Notes under the pieces: model-generated
Databases searched by the model: none
Told to the model about the DNA's origin: nothing
Seen by the model: the letters and a program-made list of their open reading frames with translations, nothing else
NCBI RefSeq assembly: GCF_026914185.1
Contig: NC_070567.1
Coordinates: 4,180,001-4,244,000, forward strand
DNA length: 64,000 bases
Source of the DNA: Puccinia triticina
Taxonomy: Eukaryota > Basidiomycota > Pucciniomycetes > Pucciniales > Pucciniaceae
Direction of reading: 5' to 3'
Shown here: piece after piece, positions 44,033-57,734 of the stretch
Layout of the letters: each line of letters begins with the position of its first letter
Position numbering within the stretch: position 1 is the first letter of the stretch
Position numbers and translations under genes: made by a program

Positions 44033-46024
44033 ATGCTTTATCAATCACTCTTTCTTAGTTCCTGGATTATTTCAGCTTTGGCAGGTCTACCTGAGCTAAG
44101 CAATGAGCTGGAAGCAGGCAGTAGTGGAATAAGGAAAGCCAGGGTGGATGATCGATTGCACGGTACACATTCATAATTTTCCTGGATCAACACATTCCAT
44201 AGCACTGCTCAAATCCTGGGCTTCTAGCTGATGATTGAAACTTGTCATATGTATTGTGAAAACCAATTCAAAAGCACTTGCAATCAAGCCGGATGATATG
44301 TACCCCTGGGAAACAACTACTGATGAAATCAATCCTGAATTGAGTGGCTCAAGTTCCCTTGGAGAAAACGGGAAAAAGGAGAGGTATATTTCTCCTGAAA
44401 GACGTCAGTTCATTACTCAGAGTAGATGTCCACATTTTTCATAAATATATTGCAGTTATAACAGTGTAATTATTTAATGGCATCCTGTGTGTCAGCTGAT
44501 CAGGTTGACCAAAAATTCATCAGGTGTCACATGAATTTGTGTTATCACACCTGCCATATGCAGCTGACAAATGTGGCCTAACTCTATCCAAGTTTGAACT
44601 TATTTTTCTGCTGATTTTCTCTTTTCAGGTGCACACATACTTCATCATTGGGACAATAATCAGGGTAAGCTGGTTTTAAGCTGGTTTCTGTGACTAGTTA
44701 AGTAGGGCCATTGAGTGAGGATCATGTTTATTCATATGTAGACAAGGTGCATTTAGTCTACCAACATTCAACATCACTCTCAAGCTTATGGAACAAGCTG
44801 GTAAGTCATCTTGACTGGGTAGAATTTATAGGTTCACATCGCCACCCTGAAGTATCTGAAGCAAGAAGATTAGTTAAACAATCCAGGAAGAATATCAAAT
44901 CCCTCAAGAAATGGAAACTGTCGCAGTTAGCAAATATCAAGACAGATGTTTCAATAGATAAATTCACTGAATGGGTTACTTCATCTGAGGAAGATGGTCC
45001 GTTTCACAAACTGATTCTAGATCTTCCAAAGGAACTGTTTCCCTTGGTTTTTGAGAAGTATCTCCAAAGCTTTGGGAATTTAGTTTTAAAAGATGTGATG
45101 AAGCTGATCACTGATCACAAACAAATATTCAATGACCCTTACATGAATCAAATATATGGATCCTTTGATTATTTCACAACTTGGAAATATGCAAATGAGG
45201 TTGTTGATTTTTTATATGAGAATGAATTTATCAATGATTTGATGGTTAGAAGGTTGTTTGAAGATTATAGGATAGTTAAAGAATTGATTTTCAACACTTC
45301 TAATCTTATCAACAGTGATAGACATTTGAAGCATTTGGCAAACCAACCATTCAAGTTTAAAACACACTGGTTCAGCCTTGGGCTTAACAAGTATTCATCA
45401 GGTAATTCCACTTCTTTTTTTTTTAAAAAAAAAAAAAGAAACAGTTCCTGCTTAATCAACTGATCTGATTTCATTTCATCAATCAAAAAGCTTTAGGAAA
45501 GAAAGAAGAAATTTTGGTTGATTTGGTATCTCATGTAGAGTGTATAAAGAATATTTGGAAAGAATCTGATGGAGAGTATTGGGATGAAGAAATTTTGGAT
45601 CTACTTTCCACTGAAAGATACTTTGGTAAATTGAAAGATTTACTTGCAGCCAACAACCCAGATTTTACAGCAGGAAAAGAGAAACTTCATGCTTCAATAG
45701 CGGTTGATCCATCTGGATTTAGACAAGAGATGACCAACATGATCATCCAGCTGGTAATGAAAACCCCTGGTGTTTCTTTCTCAAGATACGAGAATAACAG
45801 AAAACTTGCAACAGCAATTTTTGACCTCTTGGGATTCATTGAAGACAATCTATGTCCAGGAATTTTCAACGAAGTGTAAGTTCTCGATGCGATGATACTG
45901 GATCATCCCGAAGTCTAACAAAACTGATTTCTTATTGATCCTGCATTTTTTTCATGAAAGAATGGCTAACATTTCATTCCCAACGTTAATCACCAAGTTC
46001 GAAGAGCTGACAAGCAGAACCTAA
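44033..46024 (+). CDS. secreted helical protein, two-copy family (copy B, C-truncated)
   Basis: Exons 44033-44162, 44275-44421, 44629-44664, 44742-45401, 45491-45875 and 45961-46024 give 473 residues. The signal peptide MLYQSLFLSSWIISALAG corresponds to copy A (6820). Shared blocks include GLPELS, FGNLVLKDVMKL, ITDH, VDPSGF and LCPGI. Compared with A it has one extra intron (44422-44628), lacks the PPRKKRR cluster (GKKER instead), and stops early. The TAA at 46022 replaces a sense codon, and the same-frame sequence beyond (GKLVLLCPSL) still resembles A's C-terminus, so about 120 residues have been lost. The following sequence is a repeat. It may be a truncated but expressed variant or a young pseudogene. 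An A/T homopolymer (T11A13) lies in the fourth intron. Confidence 0.65.
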
Positions 46025-46094
46025 AATCATTCGGGTTTTGAATGCATAGGGAAGCTAGTTTTGCTTTGCCCAAGCTTGCGTATTATACAATCAA

Positions 46095-46620
46095 ATTATA
46101 AACAATTTATTTTCATTGATCGGTATCACTGGCACCGCCTGGGCACCTGCGCGATGGTGCCGGAGCCGGGTCTGTTATTTTTTCAAAAAAAAAAGTGGTG
46201 CTCTGTCTGTGCACTGGCCTGACTACCGCCCGGCCCCTGGGGGAACATCTTTGCCAGCCGGAGGCAATCCTCCTTCCCTGCGAGAGCGTACAATCTCGAT
46301 GGGCGAGAAGGAATCCATCGAAACTGTTGAGTCTTGGTGGCCGAGAGGAATGTCCCAGATGATTCCTTGCCGTCCAGCCCGATGAGATGGTTCCTTGCTG
46401 GCCATTGGGACCGCACAGGACTATCGAGATGGCTGGGAAGGAATCACTAGACTTGAGGTGTGGGTGCTTTGGCAAGGTGGTCTTTCTGGCGTAAATTTAA
46501 TTGCTACCGTAGCCTCGACATGGGGTAGGATAGTTCTCTCCTCTGTATCAATCTTGGGTCAGTCTCAGGGAGCACGAGCGTTCCAGTGAGCCAGAACTGT
46601 GAGATTGAGGGAGGAGTGAA
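46095..46620. repeat. repeat modules downstream of copy B
   Basis: GC-rich repeat-like sequence with recurrent GGAAGGAATC / GGTTCCTTGC words in both orientations and inverted GGCACC/GGTGCC near the start. It directly follows the eroded 3' end of copy B, so it may be the insertion that removed the last exon. ORFs in it have no support. Confidence 0.4.
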
Positions 46621-46900
46621 TATGTAGCTTGGTTGGGGCGCCTGAAATTAAATAAGAGCGTTGGACTGTGTGAGGGAGAGCTTAAAAGTGTGTTAATACA
46701 GTTTCAGACCCAAACCTAAAAAAACCTCTTTCACAAGTCAGAAACCCAGCCGTTGGTGTGCCGTTGAACTCGTGTAAGCCGATTCCCAACCAAAAAAACC
46801 AAGCCACCAACAACAGCAACAACAACAACAACCCACCACCCCCAGCAACAAAGAAAGGAAAAGAAAAGAACGCCCGTCTCCAGCACACAAAGTCGCCGTC

Positions 46901-48311
<1,411 letters not shown>

Positions 48312-48319
48312 GAGCCCTT

Positions 48320-49393
48320 CTCAACCAAAACTACCCAATAAGGATTTCTCTGTTTCTTTCCGTCTCCGTTCCCCTTTTTCATATACATAGTTGTTTTTTG
48401 CTCTTTTTCTTTGCTCCTCCATATATCTCCAAGTTTCCTTGTTTTTTTTAGAAGAAAAAGAAAAGAAGAAGGAAACTTTCAGAGACCATACTCATCACAT
48501 CAGAAGAAAATAAAAAACAATTGTTGCTATAACTGATTTCGTTCGCCTATAAAAATCAAACCAAATGAATGCATTTCTAAAGTAAAATAAAAATCAAACA
48601 CAACACTAACACCTACACAAAGACAAGCAACAAATTCATTCTTGTCTTAAAATCAATCAAATTCTTATCGTTTATCTGTGCTGCTCAAGTTTTCTCTCTT
48701 GGGAATGGACATTCTCGAGCGCATGGTGCAAGGTCAAAGAAAAGGATTAGATCTGCCCCCTGTCCTTGCTCCATTGCCTTATTGATCATATCCAGATATA
48801 TGCACCTAAACAGTCCAAAGCAGTCTAATCACAAGCAAGTTGGTAGCTTTGAGTGGCATCTACTGAACGGTTACACCATGAGAACCCTTGTGATGTGTGC
48901 AACTGGCCAAGAAAAGACCAGAATCTGTCGTCCTGATCTTAGCACCTTTCTGGGTTAACTTAGATTCCTGGGCTGCCTTGTGGCATGAACCAGTGACAAG
49001 TGAACAAGCTTTATGTGGCAAGCTCTGGGAGCTAGCCCACCCTGTAGTTAAATCAGATATCTGGTACAATCCACCAGACCCTGATCCGTTTGTCATAACC
49101 TGCTGTGTGAGTTACTGTGCACTGAAGCTTGGTTGAATCAACCTTTACAGTACATATCACCACAAGATTCCTTGACTTTGGGCAGTGGACTGGTGGCAGC
49201 TGGGCAAGGGTTTCTTGCAGTGATATGATCGGCACTCTTTGTACTGCGTGAAACAGGGCACGTTCAGTAGCCAAGATGGGGATATTTCTTGCCAAAAAAC
49301 GAAGAAAAAAAACATCTGCTACCTAAGACAGAGAAAGGCCTGAAGAGTGGTATCAACAGACTTTAGAAGGCAGACACAACAAAGAAAAATGAT
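48320..49393. other. intergenic between SAR1 and SerRS
   Basis: The 3' flanks of two convergent genes. No ORF is supported. It includes an A/G-rich run at 48450-48475 and AT-rich sequence with several ATAAAA words, possible poly(A) signals. Confidence 0.4.
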
Positions 49394-51537
49394 TTATTTC
49401 TTCTTTTTTGGGGCTTCCTTGACAAATGGTAAGAAATCTCGGCCTTGCATGTACGGTCTAAGTACATGAGGAATCACCAAGCCCTATACACACATGTCCC
49501 CATGGATGCGAAAAGGAATTGGGAAGTTCAATAGGATCGGGGTCAGTTATTGAATAAAGAATGGTTTTGGGGCTGATCATTGTGGGCGAACGAAGAAAAA
49601 GCGGATAACGACTAACATCTTGAGTTTGATAGTTTTCGACCAAGCAACAGAGTGCTCTTTCTGTAGCACAGAGAGTACCGTTAAGCATGTGGACATATAC
49701 CTTCTGGGTGTCACCTTGCTTCTTAACCCCACATCTGACCTCTAAGCTTCTTGATTCTAATAATCAGAGTGCGAAATCATTGGTTAATGAAAGCTCTCAA
49801 GAAGGTGCGGGATGCTTTAGAGAGATCCTTACGATAATCGGTACAATTGCTGACGGAAACGAGTTCTTTGAACTCGCCCATCGACGGGAACCAGGCTTCC
49901 AAGTCGGCTTTCTTCGCCGCCGCATTATTCAACGCACCACTAACGATGCCAACGAGTCGATAGCCGATCCCCAAGGATTGGTAGAAATCCTCAGAGTTCT
50001 GGATCATCTCTTCAAACATCTCCCACGATTTCGACGGGTCGGTGATGCAGAATTGTTCCACTTTTTCGAACTGATGTACCCGGAATATTCCCCATGTATC
50101 GCGTCCATGCGAGCCCGCCTCTTTCCTGAAACATGTCGAGTATCCTGCGTACCTGGAAATAACAGCACCACACACGTTACTTATGATCAGTCGGAAGAAC
50201 GTTTGCTGAAGGGAATCTGGATCTGAGGGATCGCAAAGAAAACCAACTTGAGAGGCAGTTGCTCCTTTGGTTTTTCAAACCACTCGTCCGAATGATAGGC
50301 TGATAAAGGTTGCTCAGAGGTAGCAATGAGATATTTATCATCTTCCCCATCACCGGATAGCTAGATAGATGGGCAAATCGACGACCAGAGAGCAAGTCTC
50401 CTCGATCAGTAATCTATCAGAGATGGGGGGCAAAGAGAAGCCTGGTGTAACAGGAGGGGCAGGAGACCGACGCGATAAAGAGCCTCATCGAACTCCTCCA
50501 GTTGAGCGGTCTTGGCCATCAATGTCTTCCTCATCATGAACGGAGCCATAGTTTTCCTGAATCCTTTTTTGCGTAAGAAGTCCAGTCCATAGTTGATCAT
50601 AGCCTGGTTGAGATCGACACCATCGTTGATCAGAAAGAAGCCCCGATGGCCTGCAACCTTGGCTCCTCGCTCCAGATCCACCGCGTCTAGCCTGTGCATC
50701 ACTATGTCGTGCGATAAAAAATCATCGCGTTTTTCGAACGGCATGCCCAGTTCCTGATTCCATGTTCTCAGGATTACGTTGTCATCCTATAATATTTTGC
50801 CTCAGCTCTCGTATCGCTGAACGTCCAAACCATTTCTAATGGCCTCACGCACCTCTGACATGCTGACGGGGACACTCTCATGTACAATGTTGCCAATACT
50901 ACTGGCCCGATTCTTCAGTAGGTTTTCGGCATCGGCTTCTTCCTTTTCCAATTGTTTGATTTTGTCATCCAATTGCTCTTTGGAAGCCCATAATTCGGGC
51001 TCAGGCTGCTTCTTGGCCTATTGTATGAACAAACAACCAAGCCCATCATTAGAAATATGCGAGAAACGCTAGATATTAAGAAGGAAGATCAAATATTCAA
51101 GATGTGTTTTTTTGGTTGATGTTTGCACACTTTTTTGGCCTCACCGATTCTTTTCTTGATGACGTTACCTTCTGTGCGAGCCTCCTTTAGCTGAAAACCG
51201 ACTATTCTTTGCAAATCATTCAGATGTAAAGATATTCGGTCAGATTCATTTCACCAAAGCAAGCCCTCTCTTTTTTGAAAACCTGATGGAGAACTGGAAG
51301 AGAAAGACTGCGAAAGAGACCTTTGGTCCAACTAGTGTATAGTTCCAAGACTTCGTCGACTAATTCGGCCGCCTTTTCGCCACCCCGTTTCCGTTGAGAG
51401 GCTTTCACGAACTCGGGATCTCCCCCCTTACCAGTCTATAGAAGCAAGACCCATCGATCGTCAACGAGAGATATTCCCAAAAATCTTTAACAAGGATAGC
51501 AGAATCGACTTGCCTGTAACAATTGTAACTCGATCAT
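49394..51537 (-). CDS. SES1: cytosolic seryl-tRNA synthetase
   Basis: Nine exons splice to 450 residues: 51537-51514, 51435-51321, 51201-51131, 51017-50853, 50786-50472, 50360-50248, 50152-49833, 49756-49617 and 49483-49394. The N-terminal coiled-coil arm binds tRNA ([19 protein letters not shown]...). The class II core shows [43 protein letters not shown] (TxE motif), motif 2 [36 protein letters not shown] and motif 3 [20 protein letters not shown] Lys tail (APKKKK) ends it. It charges tRNA-Ser and tRNA-Sec type isoacceptors with serine. The first intron has a GC donor (CAG|GCAAGT), the rest GT. In this copy the usual Tyr in AAKKYDLEAWFP is Ala. The gene appears intact. Confidence 0.93.
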
Positions 51538-51539
51538 CG

Positions 51540-52270
51540 TCTGGTTGTCTGGTTGTTGGCTGATGACAGGCGGGTGGATGTGGGTACGATTTGTTCGCGT
51601 CAGTTTGGCTTTTCTTGGCCCCGGTGACCCCCGGTGGCTCTTGTGCTGCGGGACTGGGATGACTTCCCTTCAAGATCTGCGGGCCTCCCAGAAGTGATTG
51701 AGAGCCCAAAAAGCTAGATCTCCCAGAAGTGATCAAGAGCCCAAAAAGCTAGATTTCCATGCAAAAATTAAGACTTATTGGGTCTAAACCATTATCTGCA
51801 GGGGTCCCAGATTGCACGGGAAGTCCTCCAGTAACTTGCAGAGAACATGTGAAGCAGTAATGATCTAACCACTGCTGCAGGGTAGGTTTTATCCAATTTT
51901 ATATGTAGAAACAACCCACACAGCAACATTGGAGGATTTCCCATGGCAATATGGAGGGCTCTCAGAATTGATCTAGAGCTCCGATGCCTAGATTTCCCTG
52001 CAAAATCTAAAATTTGCCAGCTCAGATCTGAATTCATAGATCAATGGTGTAGAAATAAAGATTGGTCTTGGTGAAAGATTTTCAGGCACCCCCTCTTTTC
52101 AAGAATGTTTACTGGACTGAGTAATTACCGGGGGCTTGTACTCCTACAACTACATTCTGCTAATCTTCAGAGCCCCACAATGAGCCTGATATTCAACAAT
52201 CCGCATGAAATATTGCTTAACACTCTTCAAATAAGAAATGCAAGAGTAATTAATGATATCAATAGTAAAA
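51540..52270. other. SerRS upstream region with short repeats
   Basis: A ~35-bp unit (CCCAGAAGTGAT..AGAGCCCAAAAAGCTAGAT) is repeated twice at 51687-51757, with a weaker relative at 51965-52005. The dispersed GGGTCCCAGATTG motif occurs at 51803. No gene. Confidence 0.4.
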
Positions 52271-52545
52271 CTCTGTGAAGCCCGCGCTCCCCTTGGGTTT
52301 CACAATGTTACACATGACTATCCCTGATTACATCAGCTTGTATTTGACTCTCAGCTATGTAGTCTTCACTTCCCCGCTTCCCAACTAGCTCAGTAGACTA
52401 GAGACCCCAGACTGATCCCTCTCTCAGTGAGCTAGGTAAGCTTCTCACTCCCTTTCTTCTCCTTCTTCTATGATTCATCTTGTATGTAGAGAGACCCCGG
52501 ACTGATCCCTCTCTCAGTGAGCTAGTGAGCTAGCTCTGTGAAATA
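52271..52545. repeat. LTR-like repeat (possible solo LTR)
   Basis: A 35-bp sequence beginning GAGACCCC.GACTGATCCC and ending GTGAGCTAG occurs twice (52401-52435 and 52491-52525). The word CTCTGTGAA brackets the block at 52271 and 52534. The layout resembles a solo LTR, but no primer-binding or polypurine site can be tested and no retroelement ORF is adjacent. Confidence 0.35.
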
Positions 52546-52549
52546 ATGC

Positions 52550-54100
52550 CCCCCGAGATTGTTTCTAGAACCACTCCAAGGCCTCACTGCCTTGTCCCTC
52601 CGCCCCCAAACAGTGAAGGGTCTCCTGACCCTTACAAACTCTTTCTCTAATACTGCAAGTACAGTTTTAAGTGTAAGCAAACTAGCTTATAAGTAAGATA
52701 GATAGTAAGAGCAACTCCACCACAGGTGCTATGTGGCATTCAGCTCCTACAATAACAAAATCAAGGGCTACCAGGTTGCTAGTCGGGGTTTTGTGAGCCT
52801 TGGGAGCTCATTTGAAATATCTGTTTTTGTTGACATCTCATCACCTCAAACACCCATCCAATACCTCAAGTAGGGTCACTTGAGGCTTGGTGAAATCTGG
52901 GTTTAGCTCTCAGAATAAATCCTGTGTGGTGAATGCCACAGCAGCTTGGGAGCTAGACATGGCAAAAATTTGGCCCCACAGAAAGATCCTGCAGTGAAGT
53001 TGCTCTAAGATAGCTGAAAAGGGCAAAAAAAGAGTCTATCCACCATTCCTCCTCCCTCTCCTTGTACATCTTGCACATCACCTGCCTTCCCCACCCAGCT
53101 CTGCTCCAAGCTGCTCCCCTACATGAGCTTGGAATATCCACCCAACTTTCCGTATGATCTGCTCCAAGCCTTTCTTCTCTCAAAAATGTGACCTGTCATG
53201 TCCTCTTTCTAGCCCAAAAATTTGCTCTCTCACCAGCGCCTCCCCCCCTGTGCTATCCAGTCCACACCTCCAATATACTGCAGTCTAGAACCAACTCTGC
53301 ATTCTGCTCCTCAACCCGGTCTCAGTTCCCAATCTGTGCTCCTCACTTTCCCTGCAAGCTTCTCCAATCACTAAAGCATTCTGCATGCTTTTTTTGGCAA
53401 ATTTCTGAGTTGACTGCACTTTAAACCCAAATTCTTAAGACATTAATAAGTTTAAAGAAGATTTTGTGGACATTCACTTTAGTTCCTGCACCATAAGCTT
53501 CATAAAGCCACTTGATTTGAGTACAGGGTCCCAAATCTTGAGCTGAGAAAATTTCAAAAATTCCTGAGCCCCTGGGGTTAGGGGGATTACAAAATATTGG
53601 GGGGTCAACCAGTGAGAAAATCTGAAGTTTTGAGGGCAGATTTCATTTCAGCCTCCAAAATTGCCTCAATGACAGATACTTGAAGAGCCCAGAGTGATAG
53701 ACAACAACAAGAGGCTCCACTTGAAAAAATCATTGCATTTACATACTCCAAAACACACTGAAAATGCATATTATTTACTGAGAACATATCATATATGCAT
53801 AATGTGCCCCCCTAATGCTATACACCTCTAACTCCATGAGTCCCAAATCCAACCAACCAAAAGAGTGATTTTTTTCTCTGAGCAGTGCTACAGAGCTGGT
53901 GGCATATTCATGGAATCCCCTGGCTCTTTAGAGCTCAAAAACATCACTTTCATGCATTACCAATATGTCTCAAAAGAATTGTGCATGCAGGCTAGCACAG
54001 AAGTGAGGTCCCACACTGTAGTAATGTGGATTTTGGTGACACCTGATGAAGTTTTGGTGGACTTGATCAGGCGTCACAGGATGTCAAGCCAAATTTACAT
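52550..54100. other. intergenic
   Basis: No supported gene. A stretch bounded by TAGGGGG at 53579 and CCCCCCTA at 53806-53814 has no convincing inverted ends beyond the G/C run. Confidence 0.3.
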
Positions 54101-54102
54101 TA

Positions 54103-54257
54103 GGGGGATTCAAAGTTGGCCATGCATTACTTGCATGTACTTTTGCAAGTTGGTTGTCACCTCAACACCAAAATTCAAAAAAACAGTTTGGGGGGTGTAG
54201 TACAATGTGACTTGCAAAAGTGCATGCAATTTGGATCTGGCCAACTTTGAAACCCCC
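54103..54257. mobile_element. 155-bp MITE, TA target, GGGGGATTCAAAGTT termini
   Basis: GGGGGATTCAAAGTTGGCCA and TGGCCAACTTTGAAACCCCC are inverted ends, each flanked by TA. Inner words (TGCATGCACTTTTGCAAGT-like) also pair. The ends match those of 31743-32934. Confidence 0.75.
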
Positions 54258-54792
54258 TATTATTACACTTGCAACATACCACTGACAAATGTGGTGTAAG
54301 ACTCAAAAGCAGTTGTGAAACCCTTATGCTGAATGGAGAAGGGGATGATGGAGGTGCAAACTCTGGAGTCTGCCCTTCTATACTATCAGATAACAAGACC
54401 CACCAAGCTAAGCTTGGCAAGTTTTGATAAAGTTATAGGTCTGGTCTGGTTCCAGATGAAGTTGTTTGATGACAGGTATGTGGAAGATGTGAGGGTTGAT
54501 GATGATGGAAAAGGGTGAAAGTTGACTTGATGTTTCCGGTGGGGGTTGAACACAGGTCCTTGAGAGAGTGATATAAAAAGTTCAGCAGAGTGTCTGGACA
54601 GAGAAGGATATATGTTTCAGTTGGGAGTTTAACCAAGAATGGGTTAACTTGTGACAGGCAGGTGATATGTCAACCAAGAGATATAAGAATGAGTTCAGTG
54701 GTTATTGCAGGTTTGAGGAATGATATGGTATGTTATAAATTGTAAGGATTGTATTAATGGGTGGTATCTATATAACTGGTGGGTACTGAACT

Positions 54793-55217
54793 AGAGATGG
54801 CCCGCCGCACCCGGGTACCCGCACCTTGTTTTGGCAAAATCGGTCAACCACACCCGCGGAGTGGGTCAGAGCGGGTACCTGCCCCTCAAAATTGATTGGA
54901 AGGATTTCTTCCAGTCAAAGAGGTTACAAAACCTCTTTGACTGGAGGGATTCCTTCTGGTCAAAGGGGTTCTGTGGCCTCTTTGACTGGAAGACCTTCCT
55001 TCCAATCCAAGAGGTTCTGTAACCCCTTCAACCGGAAGGGAGGCCTTCCCAGTCCTTCCGGTTTTTGTGGCAGCCACCACCTGCCCAAACAAGAGCAGGT
55101 ACCCGCTAAAATACTCGGGTACCCGCTCCAGCATCTGCACCCAAACACACACACGCTGGTGGGTACCCGCCAGCGGATAGTAGGTACCTGCAATGGGTTT
55201 GTTGGGGCCATCTCTAG
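54793..55217. mobile_element. 425-bp non-autonomous element, 9-bp duplication TACTGAACT
   Basis: AGAGATGGCCCG at the left and GGCCATCTCTAG at the right are inverted, flanked by TACTGAACT (54784-54792 and 55218-55226). Both ends have CACCCGGGTACCCGCAC-type words. The centre holds modules such as GGAAGGATTTCTTCCAGTCAAAGAGGTT in alternating orientation. It is a short relative of 24571-25823. The 9-bp duplication suggests mobilisation by a MULE-type transposase. Confidence 0.7.
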
Positions 55218-55379
55218 TACTGAACTGGGGGATAGAGCTCCTTATATAGACAAATGTGAGGGATTTTATCTACAAGGGGAACCCTGGATGAGGGATCTTA
55301 GCTGGTGGGCTGCATACAAGTGGTGTCAGAGGATACTAAATACAGGCAAAAAGTGGGGTGAGAAATGAAAGATGATGCC

Positions 55380-55565
55380 ATACTAATGCAAGGAGTGCAT
55401 AAACAAAGCGGAGAAATGTAAAATACAGGGGTACCTCATGCAAGGGGTGCATGAAGGATTTCAGAATAATGCAAGGAGTGCAGGAATGGGGTCAGAAGAC
55501 TGCATGCAGCTGCAAGGGGTGCATAAATGAAGCGGGGACATGTCAAATACAGAAGAAATGGGGTT
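55380..55565 (+). repeat. degenerate tandem repeat (ATGCAAGGAGTGCATAAA)
   Basis: Four diverged copies of ATGCAAGG(A/G)GTGCAT, each followed by a variable ~30-60-bp tail such as ACAAAGCGGAGAAATGT...AAATACAG. No gene. Confidence 0.5.
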
Positions 55566-56081
55566 GGTCCCTTGCATATGCAGTGGAGATGAGAGGTATA
55601 GAAAATAGTATGTGTTTGGTTGGGGCTGAGTATGTGTATACCAGGGAAAGGTCACTTGAGGGGTGTGACAGGTTGATGACTGGGGCTGGCTGTGTCCATG
55701 AGGGGTCCAAGAGGGTGTAACTTCCAATCCAGTGGGGTTCTGGTGGTGCTCCAAGGGGTAGAATTGGCCGTAGAATCCATTTCTGTGGTCCCCTTGATGG
55801 TATCTTGAGGCCTAGTGTGAGTAAATATAGTTTATAGAAAAAACTTTTGATTTTCCATCTACCACAGCAGCCTAGATTTTCAGCATTTGTGATAATTTTT
55901 TCATGAAACTTTCAACTTGTTCAGAATTTTCAAAACCAAATGGATCTTGATGTCAAACTGGTTTATGGAATTTAATACATAAACCTGCCAAAATATAGGG
56001 TTCTCAAATTTGAAAACATACAAATTTCAAGCATTATGAGTGCAATTTCACTGCTAACAACTGAACTGAATCAATTTGCAG

Positions 56082-56388
56082 GGAGCTGCGCTATGGTGCC
56101 AAATTCTTGGTTTGTAACCGCAACAGCGTGAACGGTGGACTTTGCAGCGATTTGGCGGTATCGGCTCAGCCATCTGGCGGACACGTCGGATTTCCCACAG
56201 CTGTGTCCCAAAAAGCAGGCGAAGGCGTCCGCAGCCGCTGCGGAATTTGCAAAGCCACTGTGCACCCAACCCGATTTGAGTTTGTCTGGTGTTGCAATAC
56301 ACGACGCGTCAATATTCCGGAGCACATGGATGAACAGCTTGGCCGTGTCTGCCAGTGCCAGCGCAGAGCTACCAAAGTCTGCCAGTAG
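56082..56388 (+). CDS. possible terminal exon of a Cys-rich secreted protein
   Basis: After an acceptor-like ATTTGCAG at 56081, one frame reads ELRYGAKFLVCNRN to a TAG at 56386-56388. It gives about 100 residues with ten cysteines (CGICKAT, WCCNTRR, VCQCQRR), a density unlikely in random sequence. No signal peptide exon was found upstream within ~300 bp, so the start is unknown and the gene may be broken. Another frame in the same interval is Ala/Ser-rich (KASAAAAEFAK), so the coding frame is not certain. Confidence 0.3.
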
Positions 56389-57279
56389 CGCGCAATAGGA
56401 CTGCCGAACTCCCCAGACAAAACAAATCGTATCGTTCCCGTCAGGATCGAGTTATTGGTCTTCTTGTTCTTCCCCATCATTCATTTTATACTCATAACAA
56501 GCTACATAGTTCAAGTATTCATATCTAGAAATCATTTCTTCTTTTGACTCTACATTCCTCTAGAAATTTCGCAAACATTGCAATAGCGGAACATATTATC
56601 AAATGCGGCCTGAGCCGAGCCGACATATGTAACTGAATTTGGGCTTATCTTCGATCGCGAACTAACACTCCTTCCGAGGAGGCGCGCACCCGACCCCGCG
56701 TCCCGAAGGATAGCTCCGATTCGGTCGGTGGAAGCTGGTTGGAGTGCCACGTCAATGTACACCGCAGTTGCGGTTATCTACCAGAAACCTGGCACCGTGG
56801 GACAGCACCCCCGCTATGATCGAGTAGCTTTATCAAGCTTAATCCTGGGGAGATTCTGATTACATAGCGTGGAGAAAAGCTGGGCGCTTGAAAGCTTGGC
56901 AGTCACTTCCTAATCACCCTAGCAGGCAGTTCATTGACGCGACCGGTACATAAAATTGTGGCATCTTTTGGAGTTCGACAGTCCTTTTATTTTCACATCC
57001 CGCCCTAAATAAAGGTTGGATTGACTTGGGCAGCCTCTCCGCCGGCAAAAAACTGCCAAGCGGTTTGTCGTCTGCCAGCAAGAGCCTTTAGAATGAAAAA
57101 TATTGGAGTGAAATCAAGTAATTTGAATGTGTCGCGGTCACATGAATACCAAAATCAGCCTTTTAGAGTGACTCAATTCTAATCAAAAACATTTGGTCAC
57201 CAATATCAAGCCGTACCAACGTCTGTGGTGAGCGGAGCTCATGAGACGAAGAACTTGGTGCGTGGTGCATTGTTGCACC

Positions 57280-57290
57280 ATAAATACCGG
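57280..57290 (+). promoter_or_regulatory. TATA-like box ATAAATACCGG
   Basis: ATAAATACC, as upstream of the related peptide gene at 2524. The leader has a likely 5'-UTR intron, GTGAGC (57394) to GTAG (57478), with a CTAAC branch-point-like word at 57449. Confidence 0.4.
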
Positions 57291-57521
57291 GTGGAGTGTG
57301 GGGGTTTGGAGGAATCATCCCCCGCTTTCATCACCTTCAACTATCAATCATCAACATTCATTACAACACTTGCCCTCACTCCTTTTGATATCGTGAGCAA
57401 TTCCCCTATTCTTGACTCTTAATCCTTCTGCTGGATTAAAAACTCCGACTAACAAGTTTTTTGCGCCCATGTCCGTAGAATCCGCGAATCCAACCCGCCC
57501 AAACCTCATCAGATTATCAGT

Positions 57522-57734
57522 ATGCAGACCTTCTACGGAATCGGTTCCCCACTGGCTCTCCTCTTGGTCGTCATCGCGGCCGTCCAATTCACTTCGGGGG
57601 CTGTCGTCGATCCAGTCTATAGACCAGCTCACTGTCAGGGCACCAACTGTGACAGGAACGGATTTCAATCAACTAAACCCGCTAATTCTCTGTTCCACCT
57701 TAAGCAACAAACTGCCGAAAAGCACCGGGTTTGA
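57522..57734 (+). CDS. 70-residue secreted peptide, CxGxxC family
   Basis: MQTFYGIGSPLALLLVVIAAVQ is a signal peptide with probable cleavage after TSGA. The mature part begins VVDPVYRPAHCQGTNC, the two Cys spaced C-x-G-x-x-C exactly as in the 41-residue peptide at 2524 (PCMGSHC). A 40-residue hydrophilic tail (DRNGFQSTKPANS...EKHRV) follows that the shorter paralogue lacks. Both genes have an ATAAATACC promoter word and no intron in the coding part. Function unknown. The conserved short loop with a variable tail fits a secreted peptide under diversifying change, which is inference. Confidence 0.55.
   Translation: MQTFYGIGSPLALLLVVIAAVQFTSGAVVDPVYRPAHCQGTNCDRNGFQSTKPANSLFHLKQQTAEKHRV

Noticed and set aside
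53579..53814. possible fifth TAGGGGG MITE
   Set aside because: TA plus a G run at the left and a C run plus TA at the right are present, but the bases inside the runs are not inverted copies.
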